Source: Castanea sativa | Taxonomy: Eukaryota; Streptophyta; Magnoliopsida; Fagales; Fagaceae | Length of the DNA: 64,000 bases | Direction of reading: 5' to 3' | NCBI RefSeq assembly: GCF_040712315.1 | Contig: NC_134013.1 | Location: 41,650,001 to 41,714,000, forward strand | In this document: in pieces, positions 31,732 to 42,585 of the stretch | Position numbering within the stretch: the first letter of the stretch is position 1 | Layout: each line of letters begins with the position of its first letter | Notes under the pieces: model-generated | Databases searched by the model: none | What the model saw: only the letters and a program-made list of their open reading frames with translations | Told to the model about the DNA's origin: nothing | Position numbers and translations under genes: made by a program

Positions 31732-33975
31732 ATGTCTGCGTTTAGTAGTAGTCTAGAAAGAGAGATAGACGAGTACTAGGACGTGTCCCGAGGAAGTGGT
31801 GGTAGTAGTTATGAGAGTGGTGAGGGTAGTACCAACAATAGTAGTGATAGTAGTTCCTTAGATAAGCATTATTTTTCTGGGGTTCCTGGTTTTTCTTTAA
31901 AGGAATTCTAGGAAATGCAACGTAGGATGGCTTCTGGGATAAGGGCTAGCTCGTCTAGAAGATCTCCTAGTGCTCCTCAAGACGAAGAGGAGAATGAAGA
32001 GGAGGAAGAAAATGTAATTTATAGTTGTGTCCTCGAGGTAGCATCTACTCTAGATGCAAGTAGGTTAAAGACCCTTGTAGGTGGATACCAAATTCCTAGT
32101 GAATTTAGACCTCATCTACCAGAAAAGGGGGAGTGGTGTTGTTCTCTTTCTTCTAGTCTTGGTGTTTATACCTTCTATCTCCTAGCAGGTCTTGGGTTTC
32201 CTTTAAATTCCTTTTGTAGAGGTCTTCTCCAAAGGATAGGTATTGGACCAAACCAACTCAATTCTAATGGATGGAAGACGATAGTAGCCATGCAAGTTTT
32301 ATGGCATGAAGTGCTTGAAGGGAACCTTCCAATCACAGTGGACGAGTTCCTTTATTTAGGGTGGCCAATTTAGTTTGATTAGGGGTCGTAGTTCTTCAAA
32401 CAGGCTTTGGAAGAGAGAATTTTTTATTATTTCTGGAAATTGGGCTGGGGACCCAATTGAGGTGAATAGTGCCCCCTTTCCTCCTTTTACCAGCCCCCTA
32501 GGTCGTCTCTGTCCTGAAGGTATGTCTTCCTTCCATTTTTTTATTTTATTTTTTCAAACTCTTTTTTACACGTCTAACCTTCTTTTTGTATTGGTGCAGC
32601 TGTTGCTTGTCCATGTTTGGACAAATTTTATTTGAACAATATTGACCAAGTTCGTGCCTTCCTTGGTAGATCCTTCCATAACTTTGTGACTTTCAGTCGT
32701 CTAGCTACTTGGGGGCTTGGTCCTGAGTCATTTACAGAGAACCTTGCACACGAGGAGACCACTCGTCGAAGTGAGTATCGTCCATCCTCTCCTTTTTTCT
32801 AAACTAATTTTGTTTTCTTCTTCATAGGTTGGCTACCATGAAGGAGAACAAAGAGAAGGCTATTACAAGTGGTAATGAGGACGTCCAGGTTCATGACGAT
32901 ACTACTCCTGCCGTCCAGAAGCTTGTCGTCTAGGCGGGGAAGAGGAAGGGCATATCTAGCTCAGTGGACCTTGGTGACCTTCCAAGTCGTCGAGGCTCCA
33001 AGAAGCAAATGTCTCATAAGACTCCTCCTCCCAAGGTTCCAAAGTTTACTCCCCCGACGGTAGACCTAGATGACTCGGCAGTGAACATGGTGCCTGTTTA
33101 AACTGCTCCATCTGTCCAGTCTGAAAACCTTCCTCCTCCTTCAGCCAAAGCTCCTCATAGGACTCATCCTTCAGAACCAACCAAGCGTCCTCCTAACTTG
33201 GTGTTGGACGAGGGTTATGCCTGGAGGTTGTTTAAAGGACTTACTATTGAAAATGAGGTGAATTCTTGTTACAACATGCCAGTGAAGGAATTTAAACATT
33301 CTGCCATCCATGACCTTTTTAAGGTAAGTAGCTTTTCATTATCTCTAGTTCCTTTTCTAAGAAATTTAGAGAAAATTTCTAACTCTCAATCGTCTATCCA
33401 CTTTTCAGGCCATGTCAAAGTTTTACACTGTGTCCTCCCAAGCTAAGGAGCTTTGTGCTAAAGCTAAGGTTGCTAAGGAGAAGAATAAGGAGCTATCTAA
33501 TGAGATCCTGTTAAAGAAGGGGGAGGTAATCAGGTAGATGGAGGAGGTTACTTGTCTTATGGCTGTTAAGACAAAACTAAAGAACGAGGCGGAAGAGCTC
33601 AAGGTAGATTATGTTGAGAAGGAGTCTCGTATAGGTCATCTTGAGGTGAAAGTACAAAAGCTTACCTCATCTCTGAAGAAGGCTAAAGAGGAAGCCATTG
33701 CAGCCTTCATGAAGTTAGACGACTTTACCATTCATCTAGACCGTTACTATGTTGCTGGCTATAAGGATTTCTGTGTTGATGCCAATGAGCCTTACCCTGA
33801 GATGGATTTTGACTTCTTCAAGATTCCTACTTCCACCGAGAGTTCTCTACTTCCAACGAGCTCTGAGGATGTCAATATTGTAGACGACGCCTCAACAGAG
33901 CTTGCCAAGGATGCCTCTACTGCCAACAAGGACGACCTAAAGTTTGGGGGTGATGCTCCTAGTGGTTTATCCTAG
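31732..33975 (+). pseudogene. Tat3 antisense gene, four exons, Transposase_28-like with coiled coil
   Basis: Opposite strand to Tat3 gag-pol. Exon 1 (31732-32519): MSAFSSSLEREIDEY, serine/glycine-rich and acidic parts, then GEWCCSLSSSLGVYTFYLLAGLGFPLNSF, IGIGPNQLNSNGWKTIVAMQVLW and, after a frameshift near 32372, FFIISGNWAGDP. Intron 1 is 32520-32599 (GTATGT...GCAG). Exon 2 (32600-32770) reads VACPCLDKFYLNNIDQVRAFL and WGLGPESFTENLAHEETTRR. Intron 2 is about 32771-32827. Exon 3 (to 33323) has a lysine-rich and a proline-rich segment. Intron 3 is 33324-33408 (GTAAGT...TTTCAG). Exon 4 is coiled coil (AKVAKEKNKELSNE, KTKLKNEAEELKVDY, KVQKLTSSLKKAKEEA) with an acidic tail, stop at 33973-33975. 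In-frame TAGs near 31771, 31909 and 33536 and the shift make it a pseudogene. Function unknown. Confidence 0.78.
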
Positions 33976-34237
33976 TAATTCATTTCTTTTTTAGAAAATT
34001 TATTTATTTTTGTTTGTCTAGGATTCCCGTTGTTTTGGGCTTGTTTGCTTTTATTTCTCACTTGGTGTTGAACATGTTATATGCTTTATGAACGAATTTT
34101 GCTTACATTGTCCTTATTATCTCTATGGTTTTTAAGTGTGGTCCGTCCACTCATGAAGGCATCTAGCTCGTCCATGTTAGAATACAATTTTTATGTTCAA
34201 CACTTCTACCATTCCTTAAATTTCACAAGTATAACTC
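33976..34237. other. Tat3 spacer after the antisense gene
   Basis: T-rich on plus, probably the 3' untranslated region of the antisense gene. The last five bases (AACTC) are the left duplication of the solo LTR. Confidence 0.5.
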
Positions 34238-35637
34238 TGTTAGGATTAGTGCCCTTAAATCCTATTGTATGATGCTATGTATGTTATTATGTATGACATA
34301 ATGTATGACTTAATGTTGTGTTTAATAAAGTTGTTTTATTATTATCTGAAATAATGGTAACATGAATGTTGGGACATTATCATATAGTCCATGAGATGCA
34401 TAGTATGTGAGTTATGTTTAGTCACAGAAGATGTAAATCACAAGTTCTTTGTAAATTCAGAATTTTAGTTCGTAGTCGGTGATGAAATCGGGCATTTTAT
34501 CTGCGAAGATTATAACATATCAACTGAGATGATTTGTCTTTATCATGAAAATGGAGATTTCTAGTTGGTATGTTGATATATTTTAAGAGTTAAGACATAT
34601 TAAACTGGATTGGTGTGAGATTTATTATTCTCCTAACGACTGTCAAATGAATAATAAACTCACGACTTATATTTGCATGAACTTTTAATCCTGAGAGAAT
34701 AATGGACTTGATCATGAGGTGTAGGTTGCTTTGATATATTAGGAGCGAGATCTAGAGTAACGGTCAAAATCTCAGTATGTTGGGCAACCACATTTAGTGT
34801 TGATGGAACATATATTCTCAAGATGGAATTCATAATCTCTTAATGGAGATACAAAATATTCCCTTGAGATAAGTTTAATGGATTTGCTATTCAAAGAGTT
34901 AGGCCTAACCACTTTGGTAAGAAGTTACTAAAGTATATATTTATGAAATTAGATTTCATAAATATATGATGAATAACTTAAAGGATTAAACCAAGTACTC
35001 AAGGATAAGAAGTAGTAATTTACAAAGTGGCAGTCTACATTCATGACTTTGTGTTACTACGAATATTTTATGAAGGGGTTGCATGCACAATAAAGTCTTG
35101 GGATATAATTTATAAACAAGGCCTAGAGTGCAATTATATATATATAGTGGTATTAAATATAATTAATGGTAACTTTGGACTTGTCAAGAGTTGGCAAAAA
35201 AGCCCAAGGCCTATTGAAGCTAGTGTCTTATTGGTCCCTTTTAGTCCCACTCCAAGCCATACATTTAAGCTCAATTGGAAAGACCCAAAAGGCCAGCACA
35301 ATTAGATAATCAGTTAGAAACAAAAGGGAGAAATATACAGAATTTTCTGTAGAGAATTGAAAAAACATTCATTGTGAAATGGTGTATGTAAGTGCTAGAT
35401 ACTTTTACATTCTCCCTTTGTAAACTGATTGAGAGACCACACATCTTGGGCGTTAGTGGAATTGGAGTGAAGATTGAAAGTGTTCCGAAGTGCTTCTGAT
35501 CTGAAAAATCAATGAAATTCACTGCTCCAAGGTACACTCTATTGTTCTCAAATTCTGAAACTTATATAGTACATGTTAACTTTTATGAATGAAGTAGATC
35601 AGTTATTTTTCCGCTGCGTACATGCATGTTTCCAAGA
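34238..35637 (+). repeat. Solo LTR, family TGTTAGGATTAG (copy 2)
   Basis: 1400 bp from TGTTAGGATTAGTGCCC to GTTTCCAAGA, where other copies end CCAACA or CCATCA. Duplicated AACTC at 34233-34237 and 35638-35642. Solo, no internal region. Confidence 0.87.
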
Positions 35638-35642
35638 AACTC

Positions 35643-36379
35643 GTCTATGAATGGTGTTCCTTTTGCCAGCTTTATTCGTCCATATATCTGACTTATAGTT
35701 TTCATTATTCTTCGTCCATAAGTTGGATGATCCTTTATTCGTCTTTTGGTCAAGACGTTTCCAACATTTATTCATCCAAAGATTGGATTGTTTGGTTGGT
35801 TAAATTTATCCATGGACTTTGAAATATTTTTATGTGCTCGTTTTTCCTCGTCTATTAATTAGACGAATATACCTTAGGTTTTACCTTGTCCAGTGCTTAG
35901 AAGAATATACCTTGGCTATTTTTCTTTGCTTCATCATTATTCTAAGGAAAGCTTATAGACGTTACATCCCTGCGTCCAGAGATTTTACTCGTCTTGGGCC
36001 TTTAGCCATCTTATGGACTAGTTTGAATGAAGATAACATGAGAATTAAAAATTTACATAACATTATATACATTGAGAATCCAAACTGTATATCCATAACA
36101 TAAACATCGTCCACAAGCATGGCACATGCTTAGAAGCTAGTGCCTTAGGGAACGAAAAGTACTTATATACAAACAGATAGACTAAGTACATGACTTTGTC
36201 CATCACAAATTTGTCCATAGATAGCGCAAAAGTTAGAAACTAATGCACTTTTAGAGAATTAAAATATTTAAAAACATGTAGTAGTAGTAATAAACATAAG
36301 CAAATATGAGGAATACAACACATAACTTCAACTTCGTCCATGATGCTTGTCCATGGTGATGCTCATCTAGGTTGACCCT
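35643..36379. other. Tat3 spacer after integrase
   Basis: AT-rich with TCGTC-type motifs. No gene and no tandem array like the one in Tat1. GTCCATG/GTCCATCT motifs are frequent. Confidence 0.5.
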
Positions 36380-37660
36380 TCATTGATAATATCTTTTCAG
36401 ATGCTCAATGTTCCAAGGGTGTTCTAGCTTTCGTCCATCTAGGGGTTCCAAGTAGTATGACCCTTGCCTTTTGCAGTTGATTACACTATAAGGTCCTTCC
36501 CAATTAGGCCCTAGCTTTCCATGGGCTGGATTTCTAGTTGCCAAGGAGACCCTTTTAAGGACGAGGTCCCCAATATTGAAGTGCATGGGTTTTACCATTG
36601 CATCATATTGCCTAGCAATAAGATTCTTATACCTAGCTGTCCTTTGCTCTATCCATCCTTACCTCATCTATAAGATCGAGGTTAAGATGAAGTTGTTTTT
36701 CCTTCTCCTCGTCCTGATACCTCATAACCCTGTGGTTGGCCATGTGCACTTCTGTTGATATGACTACTTCACTTCCATAGGCTAGCTTGAAAGGAGTTTC
36801 CCCTGTGGGGGTTCTCACAGTCGTCCTGTAAGCCCATAGTATACCTGGTAGCTCGTTTGGCCATACTCCCTTTGCCCCCTCAAGCCGAGTCTTGATGATC
36901 TTCAACAAGGATCGGTTTGCTACTTCGGCTTGTCCATTTGCTTGTGGGTGAGAGGGTGAGTAATAATGATTCTTGATTCCCAGTTGCTCGCAGAATTCTC
37001 TAAAGGGTGTGTTATCAAACTGTCGTCCATTGTCTAAAAATAGTACTCTAGGTACCCTAAACCTGTATACAATGCTATTCCAAACGAAGTTTTTGACATT
37101 TTGCTGTTTGATTTTTGCCAAGGGTTTAGCTTCCTTCCACTTAATGAAATAATCAATCCCCACTATTAAAAACTTCATCTGCCTGGTTCCAATTGGAAAG
37201 GGACCCAAAATATCCAATCCCCATTGTGCAAAGGGCCATGGGGCCATCATTGGGGTAAGGTACTTCGACGGTTGTCTAGGGACGTTACTGAATCGCTGAC
37301 ATTGATTTCACACTTTCACATAAGCCTTAGTTTCTGCTTGAATGGTTAGCCAAAAATAATATACACGGACGACCTTGTGGACGAGTGCTCTAGCTCCTGA
37401 ATGGTTGCCACATGCTCCCTCATGAACTTCTCTTAATACATAGTTTGCTTCGTCTGGAGCTAAACACCTTAGGTAAGGCTGACAGAAGCCTCTTTTGTAT
37501 AGCACATTGTCTATAAGGACGTACTTTGTTGATTTGATCCTTAACTTTCTGGCCTCGTTCATTTCTTCTAAAAGCCTTCCATATTTTAGGTAGGTGACTA
37601 TGGGGGTCATCCAATTTTATTCACCTTCTATTTGTTGTACCTCTGGAAGATCTATGCTTG
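36380..37660 (-). pseudogene. Tat3 integrase
   Basis: Minus strand. The HHCC zinc module is visible as HEGACGNHSGARALVHK (about 37420-37370). The core starts PFAQWGLDILGPFPIGTRQMKF with the first catalytic aspartate, continues FLDNGRQFDNTPF with the second, and SHPQANGQAEVANRS with the glutamate, all inside one open stretch of about 205 codons (36633-37250). The C-terminus has HGKLGPNWEGPYSVI and ends LKRYYQ with TGA at 36380-36382. Breaks occur at the joints near 36620, 37290 and 37615. Confidence 0.87.
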
Positions 37661-38440
37661 GCATGTATTAGAATTCATCAGACTCATCCACCGTTCCATC
37701 TGTTGATGCTTCCTTGGCTAAGGCGTCTGCTTCCATGTTTTCTTCCCTTGGGACTTGAATGAAACTAGTGTATTTAAATTCCTTAACAAGGCGTCTCATT
37801 TTATTAAGATATTTCTTCATCCGTTCTTCTTTAGCTTCACACATTCCATTCACCTAACCTATAACCAACTGAGAGTCTCCCTAGACGACTATTGACTTTG
37901 TCTCTAAGAACTTAGCCAATTCTAGCCCCTTAAGAAGGGCTTCATACTCAACTTCATTGTTGGTTGTTTGATATTGTAGACAAACTTTATACTTTAACTT
38001 ATCTCCTTCTAGAGATTGCAACACAACTTATATTCGTCCTGCATATAGTGTAGACGACCCATCCACATGGACAACCCATTTTTTAACCTTTGCCACCCTG
38101 TCTAAACCATTATGACTTGGAGTGAATTTTACAATGAAATCTACTAGAGCTTGAGCTTTTATTGCATTTCTTGGTTGGTACCTGATATTAAACTCACTAA
38201 GCTCAACGACCCATTAGATCAGTCGTCTTGCGGCTTCCAACTTGTTTATTGCCTTCTTAAGCGGATGATTTGTCATGATATTAATGACATGAGCTTGGAA
38301 GTAATGCCTCAGCTTTCTGGAAGCTGTTATTAATGCAAAAGACAACTTTTCCATCATCGGATATCGTCCTTCTACTTCCCTCAGTGCTCGGCTTGTATAA
38401 TACACAGGCTTCTGCACCTTCCCCTCTTCTCTGATTAATG
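37661..38440 (-). pseudogene. Tat3 RNase H regions
   Basis: First RNase H: QKPVYYTSRALREVEGRYPMMEKLSFALI and RKLRHYFQAHVI (38417-38214). Second, archaeal-type RNase H: MNGMCEAKEERMKKYLNKMRRLV and IQVPREENMEADALAKEAS (37853-37668), with the upstream catalytic part (complement of about 38090-37860) broken by stops. Confidence 0.8.
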
Positions 38441-39990
38441 CTGAACTTATCGCATGTAGGAATACTACTAAGTATAAATATAACTCCTCACTTGGAATGG
38501 ATGGACTTAGCAGGGGAACGGTGGTAAGATAGACTTTAAGATCCTAGAAGGTCTTTTGGAACTCCTTTGTCCATTCAAATGCCTTCTTGAGAACTTTGAA
38601 AAAGGGTAAACATTTATCTGTAGCTTTTGAAACAAATCTGTTTAGAGCTGCAACTCGTCTAGTGAGGGACTAGACTTCCTTGACATTCATTGGTGGTTCC
38701 ATGTTCAGTATGGCTTGGATCTTATCTAGATTTGCTTCAATTCCCCTTTGTGAAACCATGAATCCTAGAAACTTCCCTGATGAAACTCCGAAGGCACACT
38801 TACTTGGATTCAGCTTCATATTGTATCATCTAAGTGTGTCAAAGTTCTCCTGTAGGTTGTCCAGATGTTTCTCCTCGTCCAAGCTCTTCACTAGCATATT
38901 ATCCACATAAACTTCTACATTCTGTCCTATCTGTAAATGAAACATGTGATTATACCTTGAGAAGAAGTCCATGAAGCTTAGTAACTGATGACTTGCTGTT
39001 GAATCCACCAACTGATCAATGCGTGGCAAAGGATAACTATCCTTAGGTCAAGCTTTGTTCAAATTAGTGAAGTCTACACACATCTTCCACTTGCCTTTTG
39101 TCTTCTTGACCATCACCACGTTAGCTAACCAATCCGAGTAATAAACTTCCCAAATAAATTTTACCATCTCATTCTGGAGCGAAGACCCTTTTCTTTTGAT
39201 GAACAGGCTTGGAAGACAGGTGCACATTCAATCGATAGGTATTACACTTGGATCAATTCTTGGCATGTTTTCATGACTCCATGTAAAAACATCAATGCTC
39301 CTCTTTAAGAATTGGACAAGATCTTGCTTTATCTTCTCTTTCATACTTGTTCCAATTTTAGTGAACTTCTCAGGAATACCCTCTTCTAGAAGGATGTCTT
39401 TTAGAACTTCGGTGGGCTCTACAACAACTCTTCTCTCCTCTATGCTCATGGTCTGTACATGCTCGTCCATAGCCAACATGGCTAGGTAGCATTCTCTAGC
39501 GGCTAATTGATCTCCTTGCACTTGTCCTATCCCATAGTCTATTGGGAATTTGACAAATAGGTGGTAGGTAGATGTTACTACCTTCCAACTATTTAAAGTT
39601 GGTCTTTCAATGATGGCGTTATAGGAATTTGAACAGTCCACTACGAGGAAATATACTTCCTTGGTTATCTGTTGTGGATATGCTCCCACCACTACCAATA
39701 TAATAGTGCCCATAGGTTGTACCTTCATTCCTCCAAATCCAACTAAAGGTGAATTCACTGGATGAAATTGATCTCGTCTAAGCCTCATCTACTAGAAGGT
39801 GGGGTAATACAGGATATCTGCTGAACTCCCATTATCTACCAACACCCTTTTAGTCGTGTAATCCACAATGAGCAAAGTAATGACGATTGCGTCATCATGT
39901 GGATGATGGACCCTTCTAGCATCTTCGTCTGTGAAATTAATGGCCTGCTCGTCTGCCCCCTTCATCCTTGGAACTCGTCCAGAGAGTTGG
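38441..39990 (-). pseudogene. Tat3 protease and reverse transcriptase
   Basis: Protease flank and downstream block: PLVGFGGMKVQPMGTI, VVDCSNSYNAII and the stretch to QFLKRSIDVFTWSHENMPRIDPS are open from 39788 to 39228. The active-site part lies just upstream (VLVDNGSSADILY-like around 39850-39815). RT motifs: WLANVVMVKK / MCVDFTNLNKA (about 39150-39040), FMDFFSRYN, and VEVYVDNMLVKS where the usual YIDDM is YVDNM, so the second catalytic aspartate is replaced by asparagine (about 38920). A deletion removes the segment between FFSRYN and the PQIGQNVEV part. Dead enzyme. Confidence 0.82.
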
Positions 39991-41462
39991 ACGTTCTACA
40001 CCACTCTCAAGTAAGTCTTTTTTGACTTGGAAGACTTCCCTGTTGAAGTTCCACCTACAATAACTCTTATTTCTCCAAGTGGGGATCATGATGGCTCCTC
40101 TACCTTTCCTTTCAACTTCTCTTCTTTATGGTCTTGTCCAAAATGTCTCAGCTTTCCTTGTTTAATAAGATTCTCTATTTGCTGCTTCAAGTCATAGCAC
40201 TCGTCCGTGTTGTACCCATGATCGCTATGTAAGCCCATGATCTCTACGGAAGCGGCAATACTTGTTCTTATTGTGCTTATTGGGGTCTCCCTTCATCTTC
40301 TCTGGCCACTTCAAGAGTGGATCATCCTTGATTTGCATAAGCACCTAATCAAGTGGTGCATTCAGGGGCTATAATGCTAATTCCTTCCTGAAGATGATCC
40401 CACCTTCCTATTATCTCAATCTTTTTTTTCTCCCATCCTGGCCTTCTTTGGACAAGGGCCTTGTTCTGGATGACGAGGGAACTCCGCTTCCATTCATTCT
40501 GCTTTCTTCCTTTTCTTAGTGATGATCGCGTTTTCTGCATTCATGAAGCTTTGGGTTGAATGGACGAGTTCAGCCATGGTTTGTGGTTCTTGTTCATAAA
40601 GCTTGTGAATGAATAAATTTGCACTAACTCCATTGTAGAAGGCTACTAACAATAGCTTGTTGTCCATCTCGTCTACTGTCAAAGCCTCCCTGTTGAAATG
40701 AGTAATGAAGGATCGCAAGCTTTCATTGTCCCCTTACTTTATAGTCTACAGCCTAGACAAGGAGCATTTATGCCTTTGTCCTCTAATAAAGTTGTTGATG
40801 AACAACTTACTCAACTCTTCAAAAAAACCAATAGTATTCGGAGGTATTTTGCTGAACCACACTCGTGCTGGCCCTTTAAGGGTGGTTGGGAAGGCCTTAC
40901 ACATTATCTCATCAGGAACTCCTTGAAGATGCATTGTGGTCTTGAAAGTTGTAATGTGGTCACATGAATCGCGCGTTCCATCATAAGAGTCCAAAGAAGG
41001 CATCTTGAACTTGAAAGGCAAAGGATGACTGTTGATGGAAGCTATGAAGGGGGAATTAGTTCGATGAACCAAGTCTTCTACAGGATTTGCTCTTCTCATA
41101 TTCTCCCTCATCTCGTCCATGGTCTTCCTTATTTGATCCATTTCCCTCTCCAAGTGTGGCACCCTTCATGAAGCGGTACCCCTTGAGTGGCTCTCATGCT
41201 TAGCATTTTCTCCTTCCCTAATTCCTTAACTTTGGGCTTGTCCTTCCATGCATCTTTCATGATGGTGTCTCAAATTAATCTCCTTAGTTAACTCCTGATT
41301 CTGTCAAGTTAACTCCGCCATGGCAGTTGCCATGGACTGCATTTGTTGGATGAAAGGCGGTTGCATGATAGGCGCTAACTGACGATCACAGTTAGGATGA
41401 TTAGAAGCGTTTCCACTCTCCTCATGGCCTGGACTAGTGGCCATTGACCTTGTTTGGGCCAT
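39991..41462 (-). pseudogene. Tat3 gag
   Basis: From ATG at 41460-41462: MAQTRSMATSPGHEESGN, a TGA near 41300 where relatives have arginine, a helical segment PHLEREMDQIRKTMDEMREN, then the gag core FKMPSLDSYDGTRDSCDHI, MCKAFPTTLKGPARVWFSKI and LFINNFIRGQRHKCS, followed by ESLRSFITHFNREAL, LLVAFYNGVSANLF and ELVHSTQSFMNAENAI. The zinc-knuckle segment should lie near 40170-40230, where the frame is damaged. The homologous Tat2 gag differs by many substitutions. Confidence 0.85.
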
Positions 41463-41510
41463 ACAACCTTTTGACTAAGAAAGACAATTTGTCGAGTACA
41501 AATTGAAATT

Positions 41511-41528
41511 TTCCACAGACGACGCTAG
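41511..41528 (-). other. Tat3 primer-binding site, decayed
   Basis: On the minus strand TAGCGTCGTCTGTGGAA, compared with the GGCGCC-type TGGCGCCGTCTGTGG of the lineage. Two to three substitutions. Confidence 0.6.
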
Positions 41529-41529
41529 C

Positions 41530-42211
41530 TGATGATGCACAGAACCTCAGTAGACTGAATGCTTTAGGCTTCAATGGGCTAGTGACTATTTGGAAGGCCT
41601 GAAAAGAATAAGACACAAGATCAAAGGAGACCGGGGTGAACCGGCTAAGAACCCTCCGATGCTTAAGTTAGTTTTTTTTCTCTAGAACTCAAGAATTCCA
41701 ACTTTTTAGGAGTAGTGGAAACTTAACTTTCATTTGATTTGGATGAGTCCTTATATAGTGAGCTTTGGAGTGGTTACTTGTTTAGTAACTTCCCCAATAT
41801 TGGTGAAAGTTAGAAGGTTTAAACTTAACTTCCACGACTGTTATAGAAGTTAAGAAGTTCAATCTTATCTTTTATAATTGCTATAGAAGTTAGAAGGCTC
41901 AACCTTATCCTCTATAACTGCTATTGGAATTTAAGAACATAGTGAGAGGTTAGAGTGATAAGTGAGAATTTCGCTTATAATTCAAAATAGTAAAATGTGG
42001 TCTAGATTATAAGGTTTTAGATATAAACTAATTCTGAAAATCTCTAAGTGTTGAGGGGTCGTCCATTAGGTGCTTCCCTGATGGACGACCTTCATACCCA
42101 TGGACGACTTCCTGAGTGTGGACGACCTTCTCACATTGGGTTAATATTTTTGCCTCTGGACGACACTATGGATGAAATGGAGATGGTCAGATTTTTTTTA
42201 GTTCACTATCA
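41530..42211 (-). repeat. Tat3 5' LTR (682 bp)
   Basis: On the minus strand from TGATAGTGAAC to TGCATCATCA, just before the primer site. A TATA box CTATATAAGG is at about 41749-41758. Three tandem-like TAACTTCTATA/ACAGT blocks lie at 41815-41930. Confidence 0.78.
41749..41758 (-). promoter_or_regulatory. TATA box of the Tat3 LTR promoter
   Basis: Minus strand CTATATAAGG, about 220 bases before the primer site, a normal position for an LTR core promoter. Confidence 0.6.
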
Positions 42212-42299
42212 GATGTAAACATAAAGGCATGGGAGAATGCAAACCCAAGCATACAAGCATGTGATCGACATGGACATAGGCATAATGATATGAGATCAA

Positions 42300-42585
42300 A
42301 AAGAAGAAATGACAAGATAATTTTTGTATAGAAATGGAGTAAATAAAGATGTGGAAAACAATACGGGTATTCTCTACAATGACACTGTAACCCAATTGAA
42401 AGGGATGTAGCGCAGCTTGGTAGCGCGTTTGTTTTGGGTACAAAATGTCACGGGTTCAAATCCTGTCATCCCTACCTATTCTATTACTTATCTTATGAGC
42501 AGGAATCGTAACGAGGGATCAATTGAAATCGATTAAATTGGGCATCCATAACATGATCAATCTTTCATTTGACTCTATTCTACTA
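42300..42585 (+). other. Plastid-derived DNA (NUPT), psaJ-trnP-trnW region
   Basis: Sequence around the tRNA matches, as I remember it, the plastid spacer between psaJ and trnP (ACAATACGGGTATTCTCTAC, GACACTGTAACCCAATTG) and the start of the trnP-trnW spacer. Boundaries are estimated from where the flanking GCATG-rich LTR sequence stops and resumes. It could have come through mitochondrial DNA, which often holds this plastid segment. Confidence 0.8.
42401..42474 (+). tRNA. trnP-UGG: Plastid-type tRNA-Pro (UGG), intact fold, nuclear copy
   Basis: 74 nt. Acceptor stem AGGGATG pairs with CATCCCT, discriminator A. D stem GCGC with GCGC, anticodon stem TTTGT with ACAAA around loop TTTGGGT giving anticodon UGG, and T stem ACGGG with CCTGT around TTCAAAT. 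No mismatches that would unfold it. It is the plastid form, not the mitochondrial or nuclear one. In the nucleus it is unlikely to be expressed usefully because plastid tRNA genes rely on plastid promoters. Confidence 0.93.

Larger units (their letters stand above)
31110..42211 (-). mobile_element. Tat3: Tat-type gypsy element on the minus strand, 3' LTR truncated
   Basis: Order on the minus strand: 5' LTR (41530-42211), primer site, gag, protease, RT, RNase H, second RNase H, integrase, antisense gene (on plus), polypurine tract, 3' LTR remnant (31110-31319). It is inserted in the TGTTGACACC LTR. No target duplication is visible because the outer part of the 3' LTR is gone. A solo LTR (34238-35637) is inserted between integrase and the antisense gene. 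Confidence 0.87.

Noticed and set aside
40698..40967. Plus-strand frames opposite Tat3 gag
   Set aside because: Mirror frames of the gag core, which has clear family motifs on the minus strand.
31104..42216. A target-site duplication for Tat3
   Set aside because: Left flank TCGCA and right flank GATGT differ, and the 3' LTR is truncated, so no duplication can be claimed.
42401..42474. Treating the tRNA-Pro as a working nuclear tRNA gene
   Set aside because: Plastid-type sequence with plastid flanks; no reason to assume nuclear transcription despite an intact fold.
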